Assembly (NCBI GenBank): GCA_964457225.1
Contig: CAYWEM010000001.1
Coordinates: 432,507-496,506 of the forward strand
DNA from: CAYWEM01 sp964457225
GTDB taxonomy: Bacteria; Acidobacteriota; Aminicenantia; UBA2199
Direction of reading: 5' to 3'
DNA length: 64,000 nucleotides
Under the pieces are notes generated by a model that saw nothing but the letters and a program-made list of their open reading frames with translations, had not been told where the DNA came from and did no database searches. Shown here in pieces: positions 1-8,404 of the stretch (its first letter is position 1; each line of letters starts with the position of its first letter). The translations under genes were made by a program, and so were the position numbers.

Positions 1-1006
1 GTTGGTAGCGGCCGCCGACAAAGGGGTAGCGAATGGCCACCAGGTGGTTGAAGGGCCAGATCTGACCGTTGTGGGTGTGCCCGGAAATCATCAGGTCCAC
101 TCCGCGGGCCGCGGCTTCCCCGACCAACCAGGGAGTATGGGAAAGCAATATGAGTTTTCCTTCAGGCCGGCCTAACAAGGCCTGCTCGAGATCGGCCAGG
201 CCTGCCCCGGGGCGGCGCCTGGAGGAAGTCAGGTCATCTATGCCCGCGATGATCAAGTTTTCAGCCGGGCTGACCCATTCGTTTTCCAGCAGGCCGATGC
301 CGGCTCCTTCCAGGATCTCAGCCAGCACGTCCCGGCGGCCGGCTCTTTTTGATTCGTGGTTGCCCCGCACCGCCCAGACTCCCAGTGGAGCTTTGAATTC
401 GCGCATCACCGGGATCATTTCAGCCGGGTCGCTGGCCCTTTCAAAAACATCGCCCAGCAGTACTATCATATCGGGCTCCAGTTCCATGACCTGCCTGGCC
501 CGGGCCGCCAGCCAGGCCGGCCCGATTCCCATTTCTCCGGCGTGAACATCGGCCAGCACGGCGATGCTCGTCCCCTCGAGTTCGCCGGCCAGACCGGCAA
601 TCCGCACTTCAACCCGGTTGACCCGGGGCGGTCGCAAGCCCTGCAGTTGGGCCAGTAATACCAGGCCAAGCCCGCAAAGCAAAGCAATGGAGTGAAACTT
701 GCTCCGTTGAGGGCGAAAAAACAGGCCGAATCCTCTCAGCAGGTCAGCGGCAAATAAGGCCACCGCCAGCAGGAACATGCTGGCCATCCAGTGCATGGCG
801 AAAAATTCGAGTGTTTTTTCCAGCAAGCCCTGGTGGCCTCCGAAAACGCGGCTCAGGTAAAACAGCAGGCCGCTGACCAGGGCGAGCCGTAAAACAGTAC
901 GGCGGCCCAGGCGTTGTTTGACCAGGGGAATTCCGGAAAGACGCCAAAACAGATAGGCCTGCAGTAACAGTACAGTCAGGGTAAGCACGTTGCCGAAAAT
1001 TGACAT
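1..1006 (-). CDS. Membrane-anchored metallophosphoesterase (C-terminus cut by window edge)
   Basis: The minus-strand reading frame starts at ATG 1006 and stays open to base 1, so the C-terminus is missing. About 120 residues of hydrophobic N-terminal sequence with several membrane segments precede a calcineurin-like phosphoesterase domain. The metal-binding blocks are visible: ADVHAG (D-x-H), LLGDVFE, RGNHE, LSHTP and SGHTHNGQIWPF. This is the YkuE/YaeI-type arrangement, a membrane protein with a metallophosphatase domain facing one side. The second block reads GDVFE where GDxxD is more usual. It lies 54 bases downstream of the HAD phosphatase on the same strand and may be the last gene of that operon. 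The substrate cannot be inferred; UDP-diacylglucosamine or phospholipid-type phosphoesters are known for relatives. Confidence 0.85.
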   Translation of the reverse strand, partial: MSIFGNVLTLTVLLLQAYLFWRLSGIPLVKQRLGRRTVLRLALVSGLLFYLSRVFGGHQGLLEKTLEFFAMHWMASMFLLAVALFAADLLRGFGLFFRPQRSKFHSIALLCGLGLVLLAQLQGLRPPRVNRVEVRIAGLAGELEGTSIAVLADVHAGEMGIGPAWLAARARQVMELEPDMIVLLGDVFERASDPAEMIPVMREFKAPLGVWAVRGNHESKRAGRRDVLAEILEGAGIGLLENEWVSPAENLIIAGIDDLTSSRRRPGAGLADLEQALLGRPEGKLILLSHTPWLVGEAAARGVDLMISGHTHNGQIWPFNHLVAIRYPFVGGRYQ

Positions 1007-1060
1007 TAAAACACCTTTTCTTTTTGCAGTTCAGTACTTCGGTAATAACAATCACCCAAT

Positions 1061-1801
1061 TCAACAGGACCTGGCCGCCGCTCCGGCTTCAGCCAGCAGT
1101 TCGGTTATCACCTCGGGCAGGCGGTGATCCACCTGCTCGACCAGGCGGTCGGCTCCGGCGGCCAGCAGGTCAGGCCCGCGCTGGTCACCGAAGGGCACGG
1201 CCACGCAGAAAGCTCCGCAGGCCCGGGCGGCCAGCACGTCGTGCACCGTATCGCCGACCACCACCAGCGGCAGCAGGCGGCCGGGATCACAGCGCCGGGC
1301 CCCGGCCTCGATCAGTTCACTTCGCAGTTCAGCGTCATCGGCATAGCCTCCCAACTCCAGGTTGAAGAGATCCAACAGGCCGGCGCTGGCCAGCTTGGCC
1401 CGGGCGCCGTTTCGCAGGTTGCCGGTGCCCAGGCCGATGACCGCACCAAGATCACGCAGGCCGTCTATCGCGGCCGCGGGCTCACCCAGGGCCTGGTAAG
1501 GATCATGAACGATGAATTCCTGCAGCCTGGCCAGGTATAGATCCAGCATGGTCCTGATCAGTTCGGGTTCCGGACGGCTCCGCCCGGCGGCCTCAAGCAG
1601 CAGGCGGGCGATAGCCGCATCAGTGCGGCCGGCGAAGTCCACCGCGGCAAGCGGACCCGGCGGATCGAGCAGGTCGGCCAGGGCCCGGTGCATGGCCCGG
1701 AACCCGGCACTGCGCCGGCCGAGCGGCCCGCGCAGCAGCGTGCCGTCGATGTCGAACAAGACCACCAAGCCCGCTTCTGCCTGACATCCTGAGCCGCTCA
1801 T
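1061..1801 (-). CDS. HAD-superfamily hydrolase, phosphoglycolate phosphatase-like
   Basis: A 246-residue cytoplasmic HAD hydrolase. Motif I is FDIDGTLL near residue 17, with the nucleophile and acid/base aspartates. Motif II is at GLGTGNLR, and motifs III/IV lie at VVVGDTVHDVLAARA with the acidic metal ligands. The helical cap between them fits the small C1-cap phosphatases such as Gph. Its ATG overlaps the stop of the PIN toxin gene by four bases (ATGA), so it is translationally coupled to the toxin-antitoxin pair. Known relatives dephosphorylate small phosphorylated metabolites; the true substrate is unknown. Confidence 0.85.
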   Translation of the reverse strand: MSGSGCQAEAGLVVLFDIDGTLLRGPLGRRSAGFRAMHRALADLLDPPGPLAAVDFAGRTDAAIARLLLEAAGRSRPEPELIRTMLDLYLARLQEFIVHDPYQALGEPAAAIDGLRDLGAVIGLGTGNLRNGARAKLASAGLLDLFNLELGGYADDAELRSELIEAGARRCDPGRLLPLVVVGDTVHDVLAARACGAFCVAVPFGDQRGPDLLAAGADRLVEQVDHRLPEVITELLAEAGAAARSC

Positions 1802-2205
1802 TTCGCCTCCAGAAAGTCTTTCGGATGCCGCGCGGTTTCCGGAAAAGCTTTCAAAATACGCCTGTCAACAGTCAATAGAGGCAAACCCAGATCAAGGGCC
1901 AGGCTGACGAATTCACAGTCGTAAGCGGAACATCGGCTGGCCTCAGCCATGGCCAGTACCTGGCCCGAATCAACCTGGTACTCCCGGCCGGCAAGCAAAT
2001 CACAGGCTGCGGCCATTATCTCCCGGGCAGTCTGCAGTTCGACGATGCGGTTGCGCAGACAGCGGGCCAGGACGTTGCGCAACTCACTGCGCCAGAGCAG
2101 GGGGGCAGCCCATTTGGGATCGCGGACGAAGAGCCTTTCCGAGTATTCGCTGTATTCGCCGGCCAGGTACAGGTATCCGATCACATTAGTGTCCACGACA
2201 ATCAC
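1798..2205 (-). CDS. PIN-domain toxin, VapC/FitB-like
   Basis: A 135-residue PIN-domain protein, predicted to be a Mg-dependent endoribonuclease toxin. The acidic active site is visible: D5 in VVDTNVIGYLY, a Glu in WRSELRNVL, Asp/Glu in AYDCEFVSLA and Asp in LLTVDRRIL. Length and order match VapC/FitB toxins. The start overlaps the antitoxin stop by four bases, and its own stop overlaps the HAD gene start by four bases, so three genes form one coupled operon read from the promoter at 2474-2502. RNA target unknown. Confidence 0.88.
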   Translation of the reverse strand: MIVVDTNVIGYLYLAGEYSEYSERLFVRDPKWAAPLLWRSELRNVLARCLRNRIVELQTAREIMAAACDLLAGREYQVDSGQVLAMAEASRCSAYDCEFVSLALDLGLPLLTVDRRILKAFPETARHPKDFLEAK

Positions 2206-2441
2206 GAGCGCCCCTCTTCCCGGGCCCGTCTGAATTCATCAGCGGAAACCGGCCTGGCAGTTCTGGCCCGCAGTGCCCGGGCAAGGTGCAGCTGCTTTTC
2301 AGCATCCCCGGTTTCAGGGCGAAGAGCTTTCTCCAGGCAGGCGATAACCTGACTGTTTACCGAGCGATGCCTGACGGCGGCGTATTTCTTCAATTCATCA
2401 TATATATCTTGGGGGATGTTCTTGATGGTGATAGTCGGCAT
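2202..2441 (-). CDS. FitA-like ribbon-helix-helix antitoxin
   Basis: A 79-residue antitoxin. Residues 1-38 form a ribbon-helix-helix DNA-binding unit (MPTITIKNIP strand followed by two helices with the SVNSQV turn). The C-terminal part, rich in Arg, Ala and Glu, should wrap the PIN toxin. The ATG at 2441 is chosen because a strong GGAGG ribosome-binding site lies seven bases upstream; an in-frame ATG 30 bases further upstream has no such site. The protein is expected to neutralise the PIN toxin and repress its own promoter, as FitA and VapB proteins do. Confidence 0.85.
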   Translation of the reverse strand: MPTITIKNIPQDIYDELKKYAAVRHRSVNSQVIACLEKALRPETGDAEKQLHLARALRARTARPVSADEFRRAREEGRS

Positions 2442-2473
2442 TTCTCTCCTCCTTGCGGTTTCATTTAGCAACC

Positions 2474-2502
2474 ATTATGGCACCGCTTTAACTCTTAGTC
2501 AA
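2474..2502 (-). promoter_or_regulatory. Promoter of the toxin-antitoxin-HAD operon
   Basis: On the minus strand TTGACT (2502-2497), a 17-bp spacer and CATAAT (2479-2474) with an extended -10 TGC immediately before it. The predicted transcript start lies about 25 bases before the antitoxin ATG. Confidence 0.7.
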
Positions 2503-2522
2503 GCTCAAGGCCTTTACTTTCG

Positions 2523-2551
2523 TTGACAGTGATCGGTTTTTTAATTATGCT
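2523..2551 (+). promoter_or_regulatory. Promoter of mutM
   Basis: TTGACA at 2523-2528, 17-bp spacer, TATGCT at 2546-2551. The predicted transcript start near 2558 lies downstream of possible upstream start codons and supports the ATG at 2571, which has GGAG at 2561-2564. Confidence 0.7.
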
Positions 2552-2570
2552 GGCCTATCCGGAGAAAAGC

Positions 2571-3380
2571 ATGCCCGAACTGCCCGAAGTCGAAACCATA
2601 GTGCGCCAGCTGTCCCCGGTCCTGACCGGCAGAACCATCAACAAGGTCCGGGTTTTCTGGGAGCGGAGCATCCAGGGCGACAGCCGGGAATTCAGCTCGG
2701 AACTGCAGGGAAAAATCATTTCCGGTCTGGAGCGGCGCGGCAAGTACATCCTGATCAAGCTGGCCGGGGAAGGCGTAATCAGCGTCCACCTGCGCATGAG
2801 CGGCCGGCTCTTCCTGGATGAATCCGTACACACTGAGAAACACCTGCGCCTGGCCTTCGACCTGGACCGGGGCGGCAGTCTTTTTTTCGCGGATACCCGC
2901 AAATTCGGCCGCCTGCGCTTCTGGCCCCCCGAACTGGAAATACTGCCCAGGCTGGGCCCGGATCCGCTGGACTCCAGCCGGGTGCTGGAAGTTTTGCTGA
3001 AATCGACCGGGAGCCGCACGGTGAAAGCCTTCCTGCTGGACCAGGAAAAACTGGCCGGGGTGGGCAACATCTACGCGGACGAAGTTCTGTTCAAATGCCG
3101 TATCCACCCGTCAATCCCGCTCAAGCAACTCAGCATCGAAAAGAAAGAAATGCTCAGCCGGGAACTGCCGCTGATCCTGCAGGCGGCCATCGAACGCGGG
3201 GGCACCACGGTTTACTCTTTCCGCGACGCCGAGAACCGTTCCGGCCGTAACCAGGACTTCCTGCTGGTTTACGGACGCGAGGGTTCAGCCTGCCCGGAAT
3301 GCGGAGAGAAGATCAGCCGCAATCGGGTGGCCGGCCGCTCCACCCACTGCTGTCCTTCCTGCCAGAAAGAATGCGACTGA
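2571..3380 (+). CDS. mutM: Formamidopyrimidine-DNA glycosylase (Fpg/MutM)
   Basis: A 269-residue base-excision repair enzyme that removes 8-oxoguanine and ring-opened purines and nicks the abasic site. The mature N-terminus PELPEVE, with catalytic Pro2 and Glu3, appears exactly after the ATG at 2571, which fixes the start. The conserved lysine lies in RRGKYIL, the Asn in AGVGNIYADEVLF, and the C-terminal zinc finger has four cysteines (CPECG and CCPSC). Length is typical. It is monocistronic with its own promoter, divergent from the toxin-antitoxin operon. Confidence 0.97.
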   Translation: MPELPEVETIVRQLSPVLTGRTINKVRVFWERSIQGDSREFSSELQGKIISGLERRGKYILIKLAGEGVISVHLRMSGRLFLDESVHTEKHLRLAFDLDRGGSLFFADTRKFGRLRFWPPELEILPRLGPDPLDSSRVLEVLLKSTGSRTVKAFLLDQEKLAGVGNIYADEVLFKCRIHPSIPLKQLSIEKKEMLSRELPLILQAAIERGGTTVYSFRDAENRSGRNQDFLLVYGREGSACPECGEKISRNRVAGRSTHCCPSCQKECD

Positions 3381-3391
3381 GTTTGTTGCAG

Positions 3392-3427
3392 CGCTGAATT
3401 CAGCGTAAAAAACCGGGATCGGTTTTT
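3392..3427. terminator. Bidirectional terminator between mutM and the aminotransferase
   Basis: Two adjacent inverted repeats lie between the convergent stops. The first is a perfect 14-bp palindrome (CGCTGAATTCAGCG, 3392-3405). The second is a hairpin with A-tract and T-tract arms (AAAAACCG/CGGTTTTT around GGAT, 3408-3427). The second gives a U-run in both directions, as expected of a shared intrinsic terminator. Confidence 0.6.
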
Positions 3428-4764
3428 CAGGAGCCGGCGGCCCGGAATCCGGACTGATGCTGAAGGTGGAAAGTTCTGAGCCGTTCTTCCAGCAGGGGGA
3501 AAAGCTCGCGGCCGGTAAGCGAGACACAGGCCCTGATTCCCTCGTGGCGGTCACTGCCGGTGGTGCTGAGCGCAATAGCACTTATCCCGTAATAGAGCAA
3601 TTCCTCAACCAGTTGTTCGCCGCTGAACCCGGGATAGCCGACGGTGAAATAAAACCCGTCGGCCAGAGGCCGGCCGTCGTCACTGTCGTAAACCAACTGG
3701 AAACCGTTGTCCAGGAACAGCTTTTTCATCACCCGGGCCCGTTCTCCGTATTCACTCACCGCCTCGACAAAGTTGTAGCGGCCCTGGTTTACCGCCTGGA
3801 GCAGGCCCAGCAGACCGTACTGGTTGGAGTGAGACACCCCGGAACTCAGGGCGTACATGGCTCCGAATATGTAAGCCCGGCCGAACACCGGGCTGCCGAA
3901 CCAGGGCTCCAGGTCTGGGAATTTCCGGTCGAACAGGGCCGGGGATATGGCGGTCATACCTATGCGCTGACCGGCCAGGCTGAAAGACTTGGAGCTGGAG
4001 ATGAGCAGGATGTAGTTGTCGGTAAAAGCGGCCGCGGTTGGAATATAGGGCGGAATGCCGGGCTGTGAATAATCAACCCGGAAATCCATGCCGAAATAGG
4101 CCAGGTCTTCCAGCACCAGCACCTGGTATTTGTCGGCCAGTTCGCCGATAATGCCGAGCTCAGTCTGAGTGAAGCATATCCAGCTGGGGTTGTTGGGATT
4201 GGAGTACATCAGGGCGGCCACATCACCTTTCTGCAGGTGACTTTCCAGCTTGGCCCGGAGTTTTTCGCCGCGGTACTCGTAGATGTCGAAGCTGTCCACC
4301 GGCAGGCCGATGACCTTGGCCTGGCGCTTGTTGACCGGAAAGCCCGGGTCTATGAATAGAATCCGGTTAAAGCCGGCCCGGCGCCGGGCGCTGACCATCA
4401 TGGCCATGAAACAACCCTGCATGGAGCCGACCGTGGGAAAGCAGTGAGCCGGCTGTACTTCAACGTTAAGGAAGTTCCTGACGAACAGGGCGATTTCATC
4501 CTTGAGCGGCGGAATGCCGTCGAAGGGAGGGTATTTCGAGCCGACGCCCCTTTTCAGGGCCGCAATTTCGGCCTCGATGGCGATCTGCGGAGGCTCCAGG
4601 CCTGGAATACCCATTTCCATGCGAATGTAACGCTCTCCGCCGGCTTTTTCGATGTTGTCGACTATGCGGTTGAGTTCACGGATTGAAGCCAGTCCTACAC
4701 TGGGCAGGGCCATTTCGGCGATTTTCTCCCTGACCAGGGCGGCGTTGATCGGAGTTTGCTTCAT
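3427..4764 (-). CDS. Class I/II pyridoxal-phosphate aminotransferase
   Basis: A 445-residue fold-type I aminotransferase, larger than the usual 390-400 residues. The PLP-binding lysine is in SSSKSFSLAGQRIGM, and the substrate/cofactor Asn motif is SNPNNPSW. The C-terminal substrate-binding Arg region is near TGSDRHEGIRACVSLTG. The family transfers amino groups between amino acids and 2-oxo acids; aspartate- or aromatic-type cannot be separated by eye. It has its own promoter (4799-4827) with GAGG before the ATG. Confidence 0.88.
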   Translation of the reverse strand: MKQTPINAALVREKIAEMALPSVGLASIRELNRIVDNIEKAGGERYIRMEMGIPGLEPPQIAIEAEIAALKRGVGSKYPPFDGIPPLKDEIALFVRNFLNVEVQPAHCFPTVGSMQGCFMAMMVSARRRAGFNRILFIDPGFPVNKRQAKVIGLPVDSFDIYEYRGEKLRAKLESHLQKGDVAALMYSNPNNPSWICFTQTELGIIGELADKYQVLVLEDLAYFGMDFRVDYSQPGIPPYIPTAAAFTDNYILLISSSKSFSLAGQRIGMTAISPALFDRKFPDLEPWFGSPVFGRAYIFGAMYALSSGVSHSNQYGLLGLLQAVNQGRYNFVEAVSEYGERARVMKKLFLDNGFQLVYDSDDGRPLADGFYFTVGYPGFSGEQLVEELLYYGISAIALSTTGSDRHEGIRACVSLTGRELFPLLEERLRTFHLQHQSGFRAAGS

Positions 4765-4798
4765 GACAGACCTCTTTGTTTTAATTCACACCAAATCC

Positions 4799-4827
4799 AC
4801 TCTATCAGGAGGAATAAACAGAATCAA
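4799..4827 (-). promoter_or_regulatory. Promoter of the aminotransferase gene
   Basis: Minus strand TTGATT (4827-4822), 17-bp spacer, TAGAGT (4804-4799); the start codon follows 34 bases later with an AAAGAGG ribosome-binding site. Confidence 0.6.
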
Positions 4828-4867
4828 TAGCCGGGCGATTCAATCAGGGTTACGGAAGCGGCATCAG

Positions 4868-7800
4868 TCAATCGCCGCTTTCCAGCTCCAGCAGACGACA
4901 CCAGTCAGCCGCCGCGGTGTTGAGAGCTTTCAAGGCCGCATCGCGCCGGCGCCCCAGCCCGGCCAGCTCAAGCGCCCGGTCAGGATCAAGCTTCTTTCCC
5001 GGCCAGGGCATTTCCTGCAGGGCCCGGCAAAAAAAGAAATCCAGGTAATCGACGGCTGCTTCCGGGTCGAAAACCGGCCGACCCTCAATTTCTCGGCGGC
5101 CGAGCAGGTAATGAAAAGAATCCGGCTCGAACGCGGCGAAAATCGGGCCAGGGCCGAAAGGATTTATTTCCCCGGCGGCGGCAACCAGTCCGGCGGCCCG
5201 CCGGGCCACCGGGGCGCTGCAGCCCAGTTCCAGCAAGATTCGGCCCAGGGATTCGGCCAACTTTAGGCGCTGATCAGGGGCAGGCTGCAGTTCGGACCAG
5301 ATCAGGTCCAGCAGGCCGGCGTAAAAAACGGTGGAAGAAGCGCTCAGCAGGTCACGCCAGGTCCTGATGACCCGGGCTGCTTCCCGGTTGCGGCTGACCA
5401 GGGGCAAAGCGGCCAGCGGGTTGGCCAGTTTCAGAAAAAGGCCGAGCTTTTTCGGCAATTCTTCCGGCTCCCGCAGACCGAACCAGGGGAAGCGCTCCCT
5501 GAAAGCGGCGATCTCCGCTTCCAGATCAGCCAGCAGGGGGGCCGGATCCGGGCGCCGTCCGCCTTCCAGGACCAGGGTCGAAAAGCTCTTCAAAAGGCTG
5601 ACCGGGGGAAAACCTGCAAAAGCAACCAGCATTCTTCTTTCCCGGCGTTCACGGGCTTCGGCCTCAATATCGGGCAGGCCGCGGCCGTTGAGATCGGCGG
5701 CAATCTCCGCCCACAAATCGCGATCCCGGCGAGGCAGTTCCCGGAACCGGTGAAACACGTGGCGCTGGTAGGCGCCCAGTTCTATCCAGAGACCTTCGGC
5801 GGCCAGGGCCGAAGCTTCGCGGATGTATTCCAGCCCGCTGACCAGGTCGCGGAAAGCGATAAAACGGCCGGCACCCCGGGGCAGGCCCAGGGCCTGGGTC
5901 AAATCCCTGGGCCGTTCCCCCATGCGGGGCAGGGCCCGGTTGACCGAACCGGCGGCTTGTTCGTAGCGGTTGTGGTACACCACCAGGAAGCGTTCTTCCC
6001 CGGCCCGGTTGCAGAAAGCGATCAGATTTTCGTTGTTTACTCCCTCGCGGCCGCGGCATTCGAGCAGGTAAAAATTCTCCACTTCGGCGAAGAGTTCTCG
6101 CCGGCGCAATAGGGGAAATATCTCCCGCTCATGCCTGGAAATCATTTCAGGATCGGGTTTTTCCCCCCAATAGGGCCGGGCGTATTCCATGCCGAACTTT
6201 TCGGCCAGGCCCTCGACCTGGCCGTGGCCGAACATGGGCAGGCCGGGCAGGGTGACCATCAGGGTACAGACGCCGAAGTACTTGTCCTGCCTGCCGAACT
6301 GGGCGGCCGCGCTGTCCTCGTCCGGATTGCTGAGGAAGTTGACGAAACGTTTGAGAACCTGGGGATCAAAAGCCAGCACCTCGGCGATCATGGCCCGGAA
6401 CTTATCGTTGTCCTCGTCTTTCAGAAAGTTCATGAACGCGCTGTTGTAAACCCGGTGCATGCCCAGACTGCGCACGAAATACCCCTCCAGCAGCCAGAAG
6501 GCCTCGGCCAGCAACAGGGTGCCCGGTGCTTCGGCATTGACCCGGTCGACTACTTCACGCCAGAATTCGCGCGGCATGGCCCGGTTGAATTCAGGAGCCG
6601 GCAGACCCTGCTCGGCCCGCGAGGGAATATCACCTCCGGTGCCGGGCACCGGGTACCAGAGGCGCTGGTAATGCCTCCTGGTCAGGGTCATGGCGGCATC
6701 GAAACGGATGATCGGCACCAGGCCGGCAACCGCCAGGATAGTGCGCATGACCGCTTCGCGCAGTTCCGGGTTCAGGTAATTCAGCTGGGCGGTATCGTTC
6801 CAGGGCATGCTGGTGCCGTCGTTGCCGTGATAAACGTATCGGACCCGGCCGCCGGCGCGCTCGCTGTGCCTGAAAACCACGGCCGCGTCACTGCGGTTGT
6901 AATAGTGATCCTCGAGCTGAATGCAGAAACGGGGATCGGCCGAGAGATCGGGACCATTGAAACTGTAAACCGGGAAAGGGCTGTGCGGCAGGGAAATGAA
7001 CCAATCCGGGTGTTCACTGAGCCAGGGGGAATCCAGGCCCATGTGGTTGGGCACCATGTCCGCAGCCAGGCGCATGCCACGGGCGGCCAGGCGCTGTTTC
7101 AGGTTTTCCAGGCCGTCCGGTCCACCCAGGTCGGCGGCCACCCGGTAGTCGAATATGGAATAAGCCGAGGCCAGAGCTTCACTGTTGCCGGTCATGCGCT
7201 TGATCTGCCTGGAAGCGGGACTGCGCTCCCAGATGCCGATCAGCCAGAGCCCGTTGATCCCCCAGGCGGCCATGGTGTCGAGTTCTTCATCAGGAATTTC
7301 AAACAGGTTGCCCACCCGGCGGCCGTACTTTTCCCCGAGCTGGAAAAGCCAGACGTGCACGCACTTGGCCAGCAGGACCAGGCGCGACATCCAGTCGGTG
7401 TCTTCGGAAAAGCGCACTCCTTCGTGGAATTCAGCCGGAGCATCACCCAGCAGGGGGGCTCGGGCCGGGCCGGGGCCGGGCAAGCGGGCTTTACTTTCCT
7501 CGCGGATCAGGTCTTCGCCCAGCAGCAGGCGGTCCATAAAGGGCCGCAACAGCAGCCCCCAGTGGCTGCGCATGTATTCCAGCTGGCCGGCCAGGGAATG
7601 CGGCGAAGCCTTGGCCGGGGCGCGCAGCATTTCAATCAGGCTGGTTTTTTCAGGACCGAAGGGCGGCAAGCCGGACAGGTATTTTTCCAGGGAATCCAGC
7701 ACCAGCTCATAGGGTGATTCCCGGCGCAGGTCGTCATCGCTGAAGAGTTCACGCAGAACCGCCGCGGCCGGGTTCTCATTGACCAGGGCCAGCAGGAGGC

Positions 7801-8326
7801 TCTCTTCGAGCAGTATTTCCCTTTTCTCCCGCCCGGTCGCCGAATCAGGTTTCCCCAGGAAGGAGGCGGCATCAAGATCCTTCACGGCCATTTCCGGAGC
7901 CGGGAAAGCCTCCAGGAATGCATGGACCGTTTTTTCCAGCAGGCTCGGCTCGGCCGATGCCTTGGTGAAGTCAGACCACAGAGCCGGTTTGACCTGTTCC
8001 CGGTAAATTGATATCAGGTAATGCAGGATTTCGTCGATCAGGGCCAGGGCGTTCAGGTCACCGGCCCGGACCGCCGCCTGCGGATGCAGATCGGCCTGGC
8101 GTTCCCGGTTCATCTGAGCTGCCAACCCGCGGGCGGCGGCGAAATCGGCGAAAACCAGGTTGCCGTTCAGGCTGAAAAGCTCCGTCGGCAGTGAATACTT
8201 TTTCCGGCATTCCGACCTGACCTGGAAATTACGGCCGCAAGAGCCGGCCGCGGGGCTGTCGACGGCCTGCAGGCGGCACAACTGCAGGTGCAGCAGGTTC
8301 ACACCTTTTTTCGCATGGGCTTTCAT
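4868..8326 (-). CDS. Large alpha-amylase family (GH13) protein
   Basis: A 1152-residue protein with no obvious signal peptide. Residues 1 to about 320 are a helical region of unknown function. A GH13 barrel spans roughly 345-720: region I DMVPNHMG (423-430), catalytic Asp543 in IRFDAAM and general acid Glu608 in LLLAEAF. The usual NHD of region IV reads NPD (667-669), so Asp669 would be the third carboxylate. About 430 residues of charged helical sequence follow. The family acts on alpha-glucans or related glucosides by a retaining mechanism. The NHD-to-NPD change means activity or specificity may differ. It has its own promoter, divergent from the radical SAM gene. Confidence 0.85.
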   Translation of the reverse strand: MKAHAKKGVNLLHLQLCRLQAVDSPAAGSCGRNFQVRSECRKKYSLPTELFSLNGNLVFADFAAARGLAAQMNRERQADLHPQAAVRAGDLNALALIDEILHYLISIYREQVKPALWSDFTKASAEPSLLEKTVHAFLEAFPAPEMAVKDLDAASFLGKPDSATGREKREILLEESLLLALVNENPAAAVLRELFSDDDLRRESPYELVLDSLEKYLSGLPPFGPEKTSLIEMLRAPAKASPHSLAGQLEYMRSHWGLLLRPFMDRLLLGEDLIREESKARLPGPGPARAPLLGDAPAEFHEGVRFSEDTDWMSRLVLLAKCVHVWLFQLGEKYGRRVGNLFEIPDEELDTMAAWGINGLWLIGIWERSPASRQIKRMTGNSEALASAYSIFDYRVAADLGGPDGLENLKQRLAARGMRLAADMVPNHMGLDSPWLSEHPDWFISLPHSPFPVYSFNGPDLSADPRFCIQLEDHYYNRSDAAVVFRHSERAGGRVRYVYHGNDGTSMPWNDTAQLNYLNPELREAVMRTILAVAGLVPIIRFDAAMTLTRRHYQRLWYPVPGTGGDIPSRAEQGLPAPEFNRAMPREFWREVVDRVNAEAPGTLLLAEAFWLLEGYFVRSLGMHRVYNSAFMNFLKDEDNDKFRAMIAEVLAFDPQVLKRFVNFLSNPDEDSAAAQFGRQDKYFGVCTLMVTLPGLPMFGHGQVEGLAEKFGMEYARPYWGEKPDPEMISRHEREIFPLLRRRELFAEVENFYLLECRGREGVNNENLIAFCNRAGEERFLVVYHNRYEQAAGSVNRALPRMGERPRDLTQALGLPRGAGRFIAFRDLVSGLEYIREASALAAEGLWIELGAYQRHVFHRFRELPRRDRDLWAEIAADLNGRGLPDIEAEARERRERRMLVAFAGFPPVSLLKSFSTLVLEGGRRPDPAPLLADLEAEIAAFRERFPWFGLREPEELPKKLGLFLKLANPLAALPLVSRNREAARVIRTWRDLLSASSTVFYAGLLDLIWSELQPAPDQRLKLAESLGRILLELGCSAPVARRAAGLVAAAGEINPFGPGPIFAAFEPDSFHYLLGRREIEGRPVFDPEAAVDYLDFFFCRALQEMPWPGKKLDPDRALELAGLGRRRDAALKALNTAAADWCRLLELESGD

Positions 8327-8338
8327 GGGATTGCCTTC

Positions 8339-8367
8339 AAGTTAACCAAAAGTCGGGTTCCTGTCAA
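8339..8367 (-). promoter_or_regulatory. Promoter of the GH13 gene
   Basis: Minus strand perfect TTGACA (8367-8362), 17-bp spacer, TAACTT (8344-8339). Only 12 bases separate the -10 from the ATG, so the predicted leader is about 5 nt. Confidence 0.6.
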
Positions 8368-8389
8368 TAGCTGAGGCCCGGCCGGCATG

Positions 8390-8398
8390 TGCTATAAT
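8390..8398 (+). promoter_or_regulatory. Extended -10 promoter of the radical SAM gene (leaderless)
   Basis: TGC followed by a perfect TATAAT (8393-8398), six bases before the ATG at 8405. No clear -35 at the right distance. Transcription should start at or next to the start codon. Confidence 0.6.
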
Positions 8399-8404
8399 GA
8401 TTCC

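Noticed and set aside
6131..7717. A 528-codon open frame on the plus strand inside the GH13 gene
   Set aside because: It is antisense to a frame with clear GH13 motifs, shows no domain signature, and is rich in Gly/Gln/His/Pro as expected from the shadow of GC-rich codons.
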